Shown here in pieces: positions 7,052 to 14,581 of a DNA stretch of 33,729 nucleotides. The translations under genes were made by a program, and so were the position numbers. Under the pieces are notes generated by a model. The model did not search any database. It saw only the letters and a list, made by a program, of their open reading frames with translations, and was not told where the DNA came from. Position 1 is the stretch's first letter. Every line of letters starts with the position of its first letter. This stretch comes from Streptococcus phocae (GTDB taxonomy: Bacteria; Bacillota; Bacilli; Lactobacillales; Streptococcaceae), in contig NZ_LHQM01000026.1 of assembly GCF_001302265.1 (NCBI RefSeq), positions 1 through 33,729 of the forward strand. The letters are read 5' to 3'.

Positions 7052-8386
7052 TCAGGCAATCAATTTTACAAAAAGAATAACAAACGGTAATGAAAGGTAA
7101 GTCCTTTCAAGGAAAATAATGATCACATCGATAAAACGAGGGACAGTTTTGGTTGATGTTAGTAACGTCGCTGTTTCTGAGAGGTAAATAATTGAAAGGA
7201 TGCTCATCATCGCAACAATAAGTTTCGTTGAAACATCTGTAATACCACTACCAATAATAACTGGTAGGTAGTTATCTGCAAGGCCAGACATAATAGCACT
7301 TGCTGCGATATTTGCTTCAGACACCCCCATTAAGGTCATAATCCACTCAAGAGGTAGCGAGATCCACCCAAGAATCGGTGTGTATAAGGCAGTGATTAGG
7401 GCAGCTGTTCCCCAAAAAACAATAATAGGAGTTAACCAAAACACATAGAAAGTCATGTTATCTATCTTGTTAATAAAGTTTTTGCCGGTCACTTCTGATG
7501 CGCGCCTAACCGCGCTGGTCAGTCCACGGTTAAAGGCACTTCCGTTGTGTTGAATGGTATGCTTAAACGTTTTGGAGCCATCTACATAAGTATCTTCATA
7601 TGTAGAGACTATTGGGATTCGCACAGAAATAAATGCCACAATAATAGATACAAGCAACAGACCAAGCAAAATATAACCAAAATAGTCCATAACACCAAGG
7701 ACCGATGAAACAACCACTACCCAGCCAATGCTTCCTGTGGTAAATTGCGTTGAAATAATCGCTGCTTCTCTAAGCGTAAAATATCCTTGCTCAAATAATT
7801 CTTTTGTTCCCATAATAGCTGCATTACCTGGACCTACCCAAGCACTGATAATATTTGTGGCACAAATCTCCGACACCTTAAAAAGTGGTTTGACCAATTT
7901 ACCAACAAAAGCTCCTATAAATTCCATAGCGCCAAATTCAAGAATAAAGGTTTGGAATAAGAGCATGGCTGGAACAATGACAGATAACTGAGTTGCTAAT
8001 GACAGCATAGAGCCTCCTGTATCCGGAGAGGTAAGCATGGCTGGACCAACCTGAAAATAAATCATAACGGCTAGCAAGGCACCTATGAGTCGGTTAACAA
8101 CATAAAATGGACTCGTAACAAATAATTTCTTCATCAATCGGTGAGTGTAAAAAATGCTTTGTTGATAAAATAGATTAACCAAAGACAGCAAGGCACTAGC
8201 AACAATAAAAATCACTAAAAGAGCTGTTAAGGGCCCATTAAATTGTTTGACAAACAATTTAACATAATAAAACAAAACAGTATCTACCGTTCCGTTAAAA
8301 TTAAATGGAATCAGGACAAAACCAACTCCAAAAAGGGTGCCCAAAATAAATTTTATAAGATTTTTTCCATCACGTTCATTTTTCAT
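7052..8386 (-). CDS. YjiH-type membrane protein with nucleoside-recognition (Gate) domains
   Basis: This 444-residue protein has about ten hydrophobic segments and matches the YjiH/Gate-domain family (Nucleoside_recog-like), whose members are thought to move nucleosides or other small solutes. Recognisable stretches are TSPDTGGSMLSLATQLSVIVPAMLL, the conserved SAWVGPGNAAIMGTKELFEQGYFTLREAAIISTQF and a second Gate repeat near ASAIMSGLADNYLPVIIGSGI. It is the first gene of a two-gene operon with the dehydrogenase, read from a TTGCTT/TATAAT promoter with a palindrome just downstream. Divergent from it is an IclR regulator. The operon may import an organic acid or related compound for oxidation; the substrate is not evident. 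Confidence 0.75.
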   Translation of the reverse strand: MKNERDGKNLIKFILGTLFGVGFVLIPFNFNGTVDTVLFYYVKLFVKQFNGPLTALLVIFIVASALLSLVNLFYQQSIFYTHRLMKKLFVTSPFYVVNRLIGALLAVMIYFQVGPAMLTSPDTGGSMLSLATQLSVIVPAMLLFQTFILEFGAMEFIGAFVGKLVKPLFKVSEICATNIISAWVGPGNAAIMGTKELFEQGYFTLREAAIISTQFTTGSIGWVVVVSSVLGVMDYFGYILLGLLLVSIIVAFISVRIPIVSTYEDTYVDGSKTFKHTIQHNGSAFNRGLTSAVRRASEVTGKNFINKIDNMTFYVFWLTPIIVFWGTAALITALYTPILGWISLPLEWIMTLMGVSEANIAASAIMSGLADNYLPVIIGSGITDVSTKLIVAMMSILSIIYLSETATLLTSTKTVPRFIDVIIIFLERTYLSLPFVILFVKLIA

Positions 8387-8402
8387 GACGTCTCCCTTCT
8401 TT

Positions 8403-8421
8403 TTCGGGACGATGTCCCGAA
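8403..8421. promoter_or_regulatory. Palindromic operator candidate of the IclR-controlled operon
   Basis: TTCGGGAC-GAT-GTCCCGAA is a perfect 8-bp inverted repeat 17 bases before the membrane-protein start and directly downstream of its promoter, a position that would block transcription. It is far more GC-rich than the surrounding leader. Confidence 0.65.
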
Positions 8422-8437
8422 TTATTTCTTTAATTAA

Positions 8438-8466
8438 ATTATAGCCTTTTTGCTTGTGAAAAGCAA
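8438..8466 (-). promoter_or_regulatory. Promoter of the membrane-protein/dehydrogenase operon
   Basis: On the minus strand, TTGCTT (8461-8466) and TATAAT (8438-8443) are spaced 17 bases apart, upstream of the palindrome at 8403-8421. Confidence 0.7.
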
Positions 8467-8551
8467 CACATTATTTGTCAATTTTAATAGTCAGTTTTAC
8501 TCAAAATATCAAACAATTGTTGTATAATAGAAAAAACAAATGGAGGTTGTC

Positions 8552-9307
8552 ATGGCTGATAAAAATGAACCAATTCAAGCGATTGTAAACGCGATTAAAA
8601 TTATGGATTTAATTAATGAAAAAGGCACTATCGGCACTCGGGAAATCTCAAAAATGTTAGACATACCTAAATCAACTGTTTTCCGAATTTTAAAAACATT
8701 AGAGAGTCAAAATTTCTTAATTAGCACCAATCAAGAAGAGTATGCCATCGGATATAAAATTTTGAATTATCGTGTTGGTGCTCAAAAGGAGCAAAATTTA
8801 GTTTCCTATGCTGCACCTTTTCTAAAAGAATTTGCAAAAACCACTCAAGAAACGATTAACTTAGCCATTCCTAAAAACAATAAATCCTTTGTCATTCATT
8901 CAGAAGAAGGCGAATACTATACCTTACAATCCAACATACTACCCGAATCTCATTTTTACTGTTCTAGTACAGGAAAAATTTTTCTGACAGAGATGGACGA
9001 GACAGCATTGAAAGACTACTTTTCACAGCCCCTTGATAAACGTACCATTAATACCATTATCGACTACGAAACATTTGTCACTGAAAAAAAACGCATCCTT
9101 TCAGGACGCATCGCTTATGATAATGAAGAGTATGAATACGGCTTAACATGCTTGGCCACACCTATCAAAAGAAAAGGTAAGGTCATTGCAGCAATTAGTG
9201 TGTCTGGACCAACGACTCGACTAAAAGTGAAAGATTTTCTTGCCTTAGAAAGCCTTTTAAAAAAAACTGCGCAAAAAATTGAACTAAAAATTGATTCTGC
9301 AACTTAG
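8552..9307 (+). CDS. IclR-family transcriptional regulator
   Basis: The protein (251 residues from ATG 8552) has the IclR layout. The N-terminal winged helix-turn-helix reads AIVNAIKIMDLINEKGTIGTREISKMLDIPKSTVFRILKTLESQNFL. The C-terminal ligand-sensing domain contains YYTLQSN, FYCSSTGKIFLTEM and the conserved YEYGLTCLATPIKRKGKVIAAISVSGPTTRL. I chose ATG 8552 because TGGAGG (8541-8546) sits five bases before it; the ATG at 8540 overlaps that site. TATAAT at 8523-8528 is a likely -10. It is divergent from the membrane-protein/dehydrogenase operon and is the natural candidate to bind the palindrome at 8403-8421. Members usually respond to small organic acids. Confidence 0.92.
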   Translation: MADKNEPIQAIVNAIKIMDLINEKGTIGTREISKMLDIPKSTVFRILKTLESQNFLISTNQEEYAIGYKILNYRVGAQKEQNLVSYAAPFLKEFAKTTQETINLAIPKNNKSFVIHSEEGEYYTLQSNILPESHFYCSSTGKIFLTEMDETALKDYFSQPLDKRTINTIIDYETFVTEKKRILSGRIAYDNEEYEYGLTCLATPIKRKGKVIAAISVSGPTTRLKVKDFLALESLLKKTAQKIELKIDSAT

Positions 9308-9553
9308 TTGCTATTATATCGGGTGTTTACAAAGAAAAACCTGTCAACTAGTGACACCTCCTGACTCACCTACTCAAAAACATTAACAGTCCCTAACCTC
9401 TGAAACATTTTTAGAATTTTGACATTTATAATAGTCATTCTCTAGGGCAAGCATCTTTAACAGGCTTCTTAAATCTTCCAGCCAACCACCCTAGAAATTC
9501 GATTCCCTATTAACTCCTTATACGAGTAAACACATGCATGATTCCACCCACTT
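9308..9553. other. Gene-free stretch
   Basis: I see no coding frame, RNA gene or repeat between the IclR gene and the terminator at 9554-9582. Confidence 0.5.
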
Positions 9554-9582
9554 TAAAAGCCTTGATAGCAAATCAAGGCTTT
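9554..9582. terminator. Bidirectional terminator between iclR-type gene and arsC-type gene
   Basis: AAAAGCCTTGAT (9554-9565) pairs with ATCAAGGCTTTT over five bases, with A's and T's on the flanks. It lies 11 bases beyond the arsenate reductase stop on the minus strand. Confidence 0.85.
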
Positions 9583-9592
9583 TAGTTATTTG

Positions 9593-9988
9593 TCAAAGGC
9601 TATCTGACAATAGCTTTAATTTTTCTTGAATATGGTTAATAGTAGTCAAAAAGGCTTCTTGACCTTTGCCACTCGGGTCATCTAGTCCCCAATCTTCTCT
9701 ATGCTGACAAGGAAGATAAGGACAGTCGACATTACAGCCCATTGTGATGACGATATCAATAGGGGGAAGCTCCTCGATCAATTTAGGGTATTGACTTACT
9801 TCCATATCAATATCAAACCTTTCTTTCATGATACGAACCGCATCTTGATTGATTTGCAACTTCGTTTCTGTGCCAGCAGAGTAGGCTTCAAAACTGTCTG
9901 AATAATCTTTTGTCGCAAGTGCTTCTGCCATCTGACTTCTACAAGAATTATGAACACAAACAAAGGCTACTTTAGGCTTTTGAGTCAT
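9593..9988 (-). CDS. Arsenate reductase, low-molecular-weight phosphatase type
   Basis: The 131-residue protein is a thioredoxin-type arsenate reductase, which reduces arsenate to arsenite through a cysteine relay. It has the phosphatase P-loop CVHNSCR (C11-x5-R17), cysteines C85, C89 and C94 in GCNVDCPYLPC as candidates for the relay pair, and the DDPSG loop with the general-acid aspartate (about D103/D104). The length is normal for the family. It is the last gene of an ArsR-controlled operon; its start overlaps the end of the small thioredoxin-like gene by 17 bases, so the two are translationally coupled. A bidirectional terminator follows. A plain tyrosine phosphatase is less likely given the extra cysteines and the context. 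Confidence 0.88.
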   Translation of the reverse strand: MTQKPKVAFVCVHNSCRSQMAEALATKDYSDSFEAYSAGTETKLQINQDAVRIMKERFDIDMEVSQYPKLIEELPPIDIVITMGCNVDCPYLPCQHREDWGLDDPSGKGQEAFLTTINHIQEKLKLLSDSL

Positions 9989-10250
9989 AAATCTTTTCCT
10001 GAATAATATTCTTCACTTCATCCACTGTCAACACTTTTCCTGAAGACACAACTTTCTCATTAAGAACTAAAGCAGGTGTAAACATAACACCATAGCTAGA
10101 GATTTTGACAAAATCTTTTTCATGTTCGATGATTATGTCTAAGCCTTCATCTTGACAAGCTTGAAGAACATGTTCTTCTAAAAGATTGCATTTTTTACAA
10201 CCAGAACCTAACACTTTAAACACATGTTGAGTTGCTGAAACTTGTGACAT
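9972..10250 (-). CDS. Small thioredoxin-like protein
   Basis: This 92-residue protein matches the minimal thioredoxins (TM0996/MTH895-like) that accompany ArsP-type permeases. The active site is GSGCKKC (C18-x-x-C21), a CxxC with two lysines. The cis-proline region is SYGVMFTPALVLNEKVVSSGKV. It probably supplies reducing power to the arsenate reductase encoded next (17-base overlap) or handles the metalloid. It lies 12 bases after the permease gene in the same operon. Confidence 0.85.
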   Translation of the reverse strand: MSQVSATQHVFKVLGSGCKKCNLLEEHVLQACQDEGLDIIIEHEKDFVKISSYGVMFTPALVLNEKVVSSGKVLTVDEVKNIIQEKIYDSKA

Positions 10251-10262
10251 CGTTGTTTCCTC

Positions 10263-11258
10263 CTAGAAAATAAAAGTTTGTAACACATTGAATAAGTAAC
10301 CAACTACAATAATGCCAATAGAGCAAATGGCGATAAATGTAGCAAGTAAACGTGGCTTTATGGCCCTTTTTAGCATAATGAGCGAAGGGAGGCTGAGAGT
10401 TGTTACTGCCATCATAAAGGATAAAACCGTCCCTAATTGTGCACCTTTACTTAACAAAGCTTCTGCCACAGGGATTGAGCCAAAAATATCTGCATACATA
10501 GGGATTCCAATGAGTGTTGCTAGGATGACCCCGAAAGGATTGTGACGACCTAGAGTAGCTGTGACCCAATGTTCTGGTATCCAATTATGGATCACTGCAC
10601 CAATTCCAACACCTATCAATATGTAGGGAAAGACTTTTTTAAACGTATCGCTAACCTGTTCCCTAGCAAACGCTAGCCTGTCCTGATGAGATAGCTGTTT
10701 GTTTTCTAAGATAGGTATTTGAGAGTGTTTCACAAAATCCTCGACGTATGTTTCCATGCCTAACTTCTCAATGAGACCACCGCCTAAAACCGCAATAACC
10801 AAGCCCAAAATAACATAAATAAGTGCAACCTTAGTTCCGAAAATACTCATCAAGAGAATCAAACTCCCCAAATCAACCATGGGAGAGGAAATTAAGAAAG
10901 AGAAGGTTACTCCAATAGGCAGTCCTGCACTCGTAAAGCCCATAAAAAGCGGAATAGATGAGCAAGAACAAAATGGCGTTACCGTTCCAAGTAGAGCTGA
11001 TACAACATTGGCAGAAACCCCATGAAAACGACTTAAAATGGTTCGACTCCGTTCTGGTGGGAAATAACTCTGAATGTAAGAAATCATGAAAATCAATACG
11101 CAAAGTAACACCGTAATTTTAATCACGTCATAAAAGAAGAATTGTAAACTGCCTCCTAATCGTGAAGTCAAATCTATCCCCACTATTGAGAGTAACCACC
11201 CAACTATTTCATTTAACCACTTCATGCCAAGTATTTGTTCCTGAATAAACGACCACAT
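10263..11258 (-). CDS. Permease, ArsP/DUF318 family
   Basis: This polytopic membrane protein (331 residues from the chosen ATG) belongs to the permease family PF03773, whose members include ArsP, an exporter of trivalent organoarsenicals. The signature GTVTPFCSCSSIPLFMGFTSAGLPIGVTFSFLISSPMVD with its Cys-Ser-Cys cluster is present, as is the second repeat with GIPMYADIFGSIPVAEALLSKGA. I place the start at 11258 because AAAGGA lies six bases upstream; the frame extends to 11276. An ArsR-type palindrome (11271-11298) sits just before it, between arsR and this gene. The substrate is inferred to be an arsenical or other soft metalloid. Confidence 0.85.
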   Translation of the reverse strand: MWSFIQEQILGMKWLNEIVGWLLSIVGIDLTSRLGGSLQFFFYDVIKITVLLCVLIFMISYIQSYFPPERSRTILSRFHGVSANVVSALLGTVTPFCSCSSIPLFMGFTSAGLPIGVTFSFLISSPMVDLGSLILLMSIFGTKVALIYVILGLVIAVLGGGLIEKLGMETYVEDFVKHSQIPILENKQLSHQDRLAFAREQVSDTFKKVFPYILIGVGIGAVIHNWIPEHWVTATLGRHNPFGVILATLIGIPMYADIFGSIPVAEALLSKGAQLGTVLSFMMAVTTLSLPSLIMLKRAIKPRLLATFIAICSIGIIVVGYLFNVLQTFIF

Positions 11259-11270
11259 GATAATTCCTTT

Positions 11271-11298
11271 ATACATATCAAATAGTTTTGATATGTAT
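11271..11298. promoter_or_regulatory. ArsR-type operator, site 1
   Basis: ATACATATCAAA (11271-11282) and TTTGATATGTAT (11287-11298) are perfect 12-bp inverted repeats. The core ATCAA-N6-TTGAT is shared with site 2 upstream of arsR. It lies between arsR and the permease gene. Confidence 0.75.
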
Positions 11299-11318
11299 GT
11301 TAATATGAAAAGTCACAA

Positions 11319-11648
11319 CTAAGATGACTTTCTAGAACAGGCACAATTGTCCTTATATTCACATTTAATATCCGTTAATATCTTTAAGCGTTCCACAGCA
11401 ACATGCCTTCCTCGATCACTCAGACAGTAGTGTTTCCATTTGCCCTCTTGACGACTAGAGACAATACCTGACTGACATAAAATTTTCATATGGTAAGATA
11501 AGGCTGACTGCGCAATGCCTAACTCATCAGTCAAAACACAGGCACATTTCTCCCCATTTTTTAAATAATCCAGAATTAGCAATCGTTTTTCGTCTGCTAA
11601 CGCTTTAAAAATCTGAGCGACATTTTTAAAATTTTTTATAAAAAACAC
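11319..11648 (-). CDS. arsR: ArsR/SmtB-family repressor
   Basis: This winged-helix metalloid-sensing repressor has about 109 residues. The core AQIFKALADEKRLLILDYLKNGEKCACVL is followed by the recognition helix IAQSALSYHMKIL and the wing SRQEGKWKHYCLS. C35 and C37 match the usual metal site next to the DNA-binding helix. An additional C-terminal cluster (C96, C102, C104 in CEYKDNCAC) could bind arsenite or antimonite. It leads the operon arsR-permease-thioredoxin-arsC. Its first in-frame start is a GTG at 11648 that overlaps the only good Shine-Dalgarno-like GAGGTG, so the true start is uncertain. Two ATCAA-N6-TTGAT sites are probable binding sites. Confidence 0.9.
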   Translation of the reverse strand: MFFIKNFKNVAQIFKALADEKRLLILDYLKNGEKCACVLTDELGIAQSALSYHMKILCQSGIVSSRQEGKWKHYCLSDRGRHVAVERLKILTDIKCEYKDNCACSRKSS

Positions 11649-11653
11649 CTCAC

Positions 11654-11669
11654 ATCAAAAAAAATTGAT
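11654..11669. promoter_or_regulatory. ArsR-type operator, site 2
   Basis: ATCAA (11654-11658), six A's, then TTGAT (11665-11669) lies just before arsR and repeats the core of site 1. A further ATCAA-TT-TTGAT with a shorter spacer is at 11734-11745. Confidence 0.6.
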
Positions 11670-11840
11670 TTGTTTCAAGATTATCTTACTACTGAAAGTC
11701 AAATATGTCAATTCAAAAAATAATGTCTTGGAAATCAATTTTGATAACCTATTACTCACAATTTGTCAAAGCCTTTACTTATCACTGCCACAAGCTAAAT
11801 AGGACAGGAAAAGAACTTTTCTAAAGTCCATAAAATAATA

Positions 11841-11880
11841 CAACCGCCAGTTTTTTACCTCCTAGCGGTTGTTTTTGTTT
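11841..11880 (+). terminator. Terminator-like hairpin without an assigned gene
   Basis: CAACCGC (11841-11847) pairs with GCGGTTG (11865-11871), followed by T-rich sequence on the plus strand. No plus-strand gene precedes it; it may be left over from a lost gene. Confidence 0.6.
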
Positions 11881-12023
11881 TTTTAGCTTTCTTTCTGAAT
11901 AGGTTACACTAAAGAAAATCAGAAGAAGTTTTAGCCTAGAGAAATAGATCGCCAATTTACAGAGCGTTGACCATCACAATGTAGGAAGAAGCGTAGTGAT
12001 CTCATCAAGATTCCAAAGTCGCT

Positions 12024-12108
12024 ATTTCATCTTCTAAAGACAAATAAAGTTCTTCACAATCTATAAAATCAAGAAATTTAGCACATTTTTTCATAATAGA
12101 TAAAGCAT
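12024..12108 (-). other. Unassigned C-terminal-like reading frame
   Basis: Behind the broken kinase gene, another minus-strand frame reads MKKCAKFLDFIDCEELYLSLEDEIATLES and then stops. It looks like the end of a larger lost protein. I do not recognise the family. Nothing else is visible from 11881 to 12090. Confidence 0.25.
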
Positions 12109-12411
12109 CTTTATTACCATTGCTGTCACCCGTTTATAAAATTTGCCCACAATGAATTCTTTACTTTCAATAGATGTTATTTTTTCTTCCTTTAACACAC
12201 TGGCATAGTCTTTCTCAATCCACCAACATCTCATTTCTGCTTCTCCAAACTCATTACTTTTAACTCTAGTCTTATGACGTTTTATAGTTTCTTCAAATGG
12301 TAAATCAAAATAATATGCAGCTATAGCATCTCCGTATAATTGAACTGCAAGTTTAAATAAATCCTTATACCATTCCGAGTTCAGAATTCCTTCCAAAATA
12401 ACAATATTAAC
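12091..12411 (-). pseudogene. Broken P-loop kinase-like gene
   Basis: The frame reads in directly from the IS-like element (NIVILEGILNSEWY), then GDAIAAYYFDLPFEETIKRHKTR and NEFGEAEMRCWWIEKDY. These features are typical of small zeta-toxin/gluconate-kinase-like P-loop kinases. The N-terminal Walker A part is missing, because the next DNA upstream is the mobile element and beyond that an integrase fragment. The C-terminal end also departs from the expected pattern. The apparent start at 12396 is an internal TTG. This is a remnant with no predicted activity; the family assignment is by recall of motifs. Confidence 0.6.
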
Positions 12412-12412
12412 C

Positions 12413-12914
12413 CGTTGTGCTAGTTAATTAAACATAAGAATGGGATGGCACAAAGTACAAGGAAAACTGTCAATCAAGCCGAAAGAGCAAGTTTGACACA
12501 GGTCTAAGACCATAAAATAGCGCATACGTTGAAGGCTTTGAGCAAGGTTTTGGCAGATACGGCAAAACCGAGAGCGCTCCGGGAAATTGTCAGGGAAGAG
12601 ATTGTGGCGAATAGAACGGTAAATAGCACTCACAGTTCGACATCCTTCTTGAATTGCCCAGAGATAGCTAGCAATAAGAACCGCAGCAGGCTGCTTTTGT
12701 AAGTGGATATTTCGTCTATTTCTAACTTCAGTTGGGACAAAACGATGATATAAAGTGATGACTCTGTTAAAGATTTTTGAAAAAATGACTTGTGTTTGTT
12801 TGGGGGCTGCGAGATAATAAACTTGGCTTTGCATATCATTCCCTCATTTCGTGGTTGTTTTGAGTTTATGATACGCAAAGTTTTTTTGTTTGGCGAGAAT
12901 TAACTAGCACAACG
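12413..12914. mobile_element. 502-bp IS deletion derivative with 17-bp perfect ends
   Basis: The element begins with CGTTGTGCTAGTTAATT (12413-12429) and ends with the exact reverse complement (12898-12914). Inside is only the N-terminal part of an IS982-like transposase. The transposase stop codon lies in the left inverted repeat, so the catalytic half was deleted while both ends were kept, giving a MITE-like element. I find no clear target-site duplication. The left flank is the truncated kinase gene and the right flank an integrase remnant, so adjacent deletion probably accompanied insertion. Confidence 0.75.
12424..12834 (-). pseudogene. Truncated IS982-family transposase
   Basis: The 136-residue product resembles the N-terminal part of IS982-group transposases: QTQVIFSKIFNRVITLYHRFVP, RNRRNIHLQKQPAAVLIASYLWAIQEG, FPERSRFCRICQNLAQSLQRMRYF and LIDSFPCTLCHP. 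A full protein is near 290-300 residues and carries its DDE residues further on. Here the frame ends in the element's terminal repeat, so most of the catalytic domain is missing. An upstream GAGGG site suggests it could still be translated. An N-terminal fragment could bind the ends without cutting; that is speculation. Confidence 0.7.
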
Positions 12915-12916
12915 AG

Positions 12917-13137
12917 TAGATATTACTAAAACAATATTTCACGATTTGAGAAATACTCACGCATCTTTTTTATTTTCTAAAGATATTAGTATTAACTACA
13001 TATCTAGAAGATTAGGGCATAATTCAATACTAATAACGCAAAACTATTATCTTGATTTAATGCCAAAAAAAGCACTAGCAAGAGGCTTATGCTTTAAAGG
13101 TTTTAAACGACTTATCATTATAATTAACACTAACTAA
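12917..13137 (+). pseudogene. Tyrosine integrase 3' end, copy 1
   Basis: The frame reads FHDLRNTHASFLFSKD, ISRRLGHNSILITQNYY and LDLMPKK, which matches the catalytic box II of phage/ICE tyrosine recombinases: the H-x-L-R motif, the second histidine in LGH, and the tyrosine nucleophile in the NYY pair. The gene is cut at its 5' side by the IS-like element. The original stop is lost, so the frame runs on past LDLMPKKALARG to a later stop. It lies 36 bases before the att-like repeat at 13173-13195, the normal position of an integrase end next to its attachment site. It closely resembles the second copy at 16676-16846. Confidence 0.8.
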
Positions 13138-13172
13138 AACCAAAAAGTGGCTGTAAATGTTGTATAATCAAT

Positions 13173-13195
13173 TTTTGATTAACGTTTTGAGAATT
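13173..13195. repeat. att-like direct repeat (copy of the rpsI 3' end), distal
   Basis: This 23-bp sequence, beginning TTTTGATTAACG, is identical to 16923-16945, which overlaps the last codons of rpsI. It follows an integrase remnant just as the rpsI copy does. It is the expected product of site-specific integration into the rpsI 3' end. Confidence 0.8.
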
Positions 13196-13396
13196 CTATT
13201 ATTGAAAACGAGGAATCTTCATACCTTACAAATCCCTTTATATCAACATTATTGCTTTTGAATTTTTCATGCAAACACACAAAAATCCTTCAAACTGGAT
13301 AAAATTAACACCATAAAATGGACTAGTCAATTCATCAAATTTCATTCCTCTAAACAGTCGGAAAAGCGGAGTCTTTCCGATTGAACAGAAGAATTC
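13196..13396. other. Non-coding stretch at the distal end of the R-M island
   Basis: No coding frame is visible. A short inverted repeat TCGGAAA...TTTCCGA lies near 13359-13380, just before the operon terminator. Confidence 0.4.
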
Positions 13397-13425
13397 AAAA
13401 GACAGGTGCTTGCACCTGTCTTTTC
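13397..13425 (-). terminator. Terminator of the restriction-modification operon
   Basis: GACAGGTGC-TT-GCACCTGTC (13401-13420) is a perfect hairpin with a T run on the minus strand, starting three bases after the specificity-gene stop. Confidence 0.9.
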
Positions 13426-13427
13426 AC

Positions 13428-14531
13428 TTATTTATTATGACTTTCCACCACCTCTTTTGTTGCTTCAATCCGTCTATCAGTGTATTGGACTACCTCTTTG
13501 ATAGCTAATTTCGAAATGGCCCTAGTATAGTCATTCATGAAATCAAAGGCAATTTCATCGTCAACTACTGGCAACAAAATCGTCTTGTCTTTGACAACAT
13601 TCCAACCACCCAACTTCATTTTATAGGAGTAAATCGGTAGATCAGTTACTTTGTTGATAGCTCTAACCATGAAGAGGTACTGATAACTTGTCAAAATCCT
13701 GTCTTCATCAGTCCATTTTATAGCGTAAGCATCTGACAAAACGGTAAACTCTCGTGATTGAAAGTAAGCTCTGTAAACATCGCTATTTGACGGGATAGAA
13801 ATCACATCTTTTAAGACAGTTGCACCCTCTCTAGGGACAAAGTAGTTAAGACCCTGATTTCTAAAGCTAGAGGTCAGACACGGAAGGTCATAGCCATCAA
13901 TCGCTTCAGTTGGTAAATCCTTTGCCTTGTAGGGTAACTTTTTGGTACTGACACGGCTGAAGAGACTGCCAATCCGATATTCTCGCCACTGCATAGTGTT
14001 ATAATCCTGAAGAGCTTTTAGCTCTTCATCGGACAATTCATAATTGTCCAATCCGCTTACCTTTAGGTAAGCGGATAGCTCCGCTATCCGCTCTGCCTCC
14101 AGCTCCGCTACGAAGATTTCCATAAAATAAAAATCAATCTGATTATGTTTTATTGGAAGTAAAATAGATTCTTCCTTCAACGAAGATAAAGTGGGGTAAC
14201 TTGAATAGCCACTATATTTTGCTAACATTCTATTAATTGCTACAATTAGCCATTGATTAATTAATTTTTCCATTGTTGGAATTAAAATAAACATATTTTG
14301 ACTAGAATACCACTTCTGTTTCCTGATTTGTGCATGAATGGCTCCTATTTGACTTATTGAAATACAATTAGCTGTATTAGGTTCAGTATCTAATTTTCTA
14401 ACGTATCCTTGAAGACCATAATTAGTCTGTGTGCGTCCAATGAATTCATATGTACCCTTTTTGTTAGATAGGAAATCCATTTTCCCTGCATCATATCCTT
14501 TAGTGGTTTTGATGGTGAATAATTTATTCAA
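13428..14531 (-). CDS. Specificity (S) subunit of a type I/IIB restriction-modification system
   Basis: The protein (367 residues from TTG 14531) looks like an HsdS/BcgIB subunit with two target-recognition halves. The first reads about from TIKTTKGYDAG to YPTLSSLKEESILLP, the second from WREYRIGSLFSRVSTKKL to VVKDKTILLPVVDDEIAFDF. Each half ends with the typical ILLP-type phrase and a helix (AELEAERIAELSAYL; MNDYTRAISKLAI) that pairs the halves. The frame is open upstream (LQEVEWGKFRLNKLF) but has no ATG, GTG or TTG before 14531. An ATG at 14581, right after the methylase stop, is out of frame by one base. A one-base indel near the start is therefore likely, and this protein may be truncated or poorly expressed. 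Confidence 0.8.
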   Translation of the reverse strand: MNKLFTIKTTKGYDAGKMDFLSNKKGTYEFIGRTQTNYGLQGYVRKLDTEPNTANCISISQIGAIHAQIRKQKWYSSQNMFILIPTMEKLINQWLIVAINRMLAKYSGYSSYPTLSSLKEESILLPIKHNQIDFYFMEIFVAELEAERIAELSAYLKVSGLDNYELSDEELKALQDYNTMQWREYRIGSLFSRVSTKKLPYKAKDLPTEAIDGYDLPCLTSSFRNQGLNYFVPREGATVLKDVISIPSNSDVYRAYFQSREFTVLSDAYAIKWTDEDRILTSYQYLFMVRAINKVTDLPIYSYKMKLGGWNVVKDKTILLPVVDDEIAFDFMNDYTRAISKLAIKEVVQYTDRRIEATKEVVESHNK

Positions 14532-14581
14532 TCTAAACTTGCCCCACTCAACTTCTTGTAATTGTTTATTGAGTGAGGCAT

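Noticed and set aside
12630..12878. Second minus-strand frame overlapping the transposase start
   Set aside because: It overlaps the better-supported IS982-like frame and has no protein similarity I can see.
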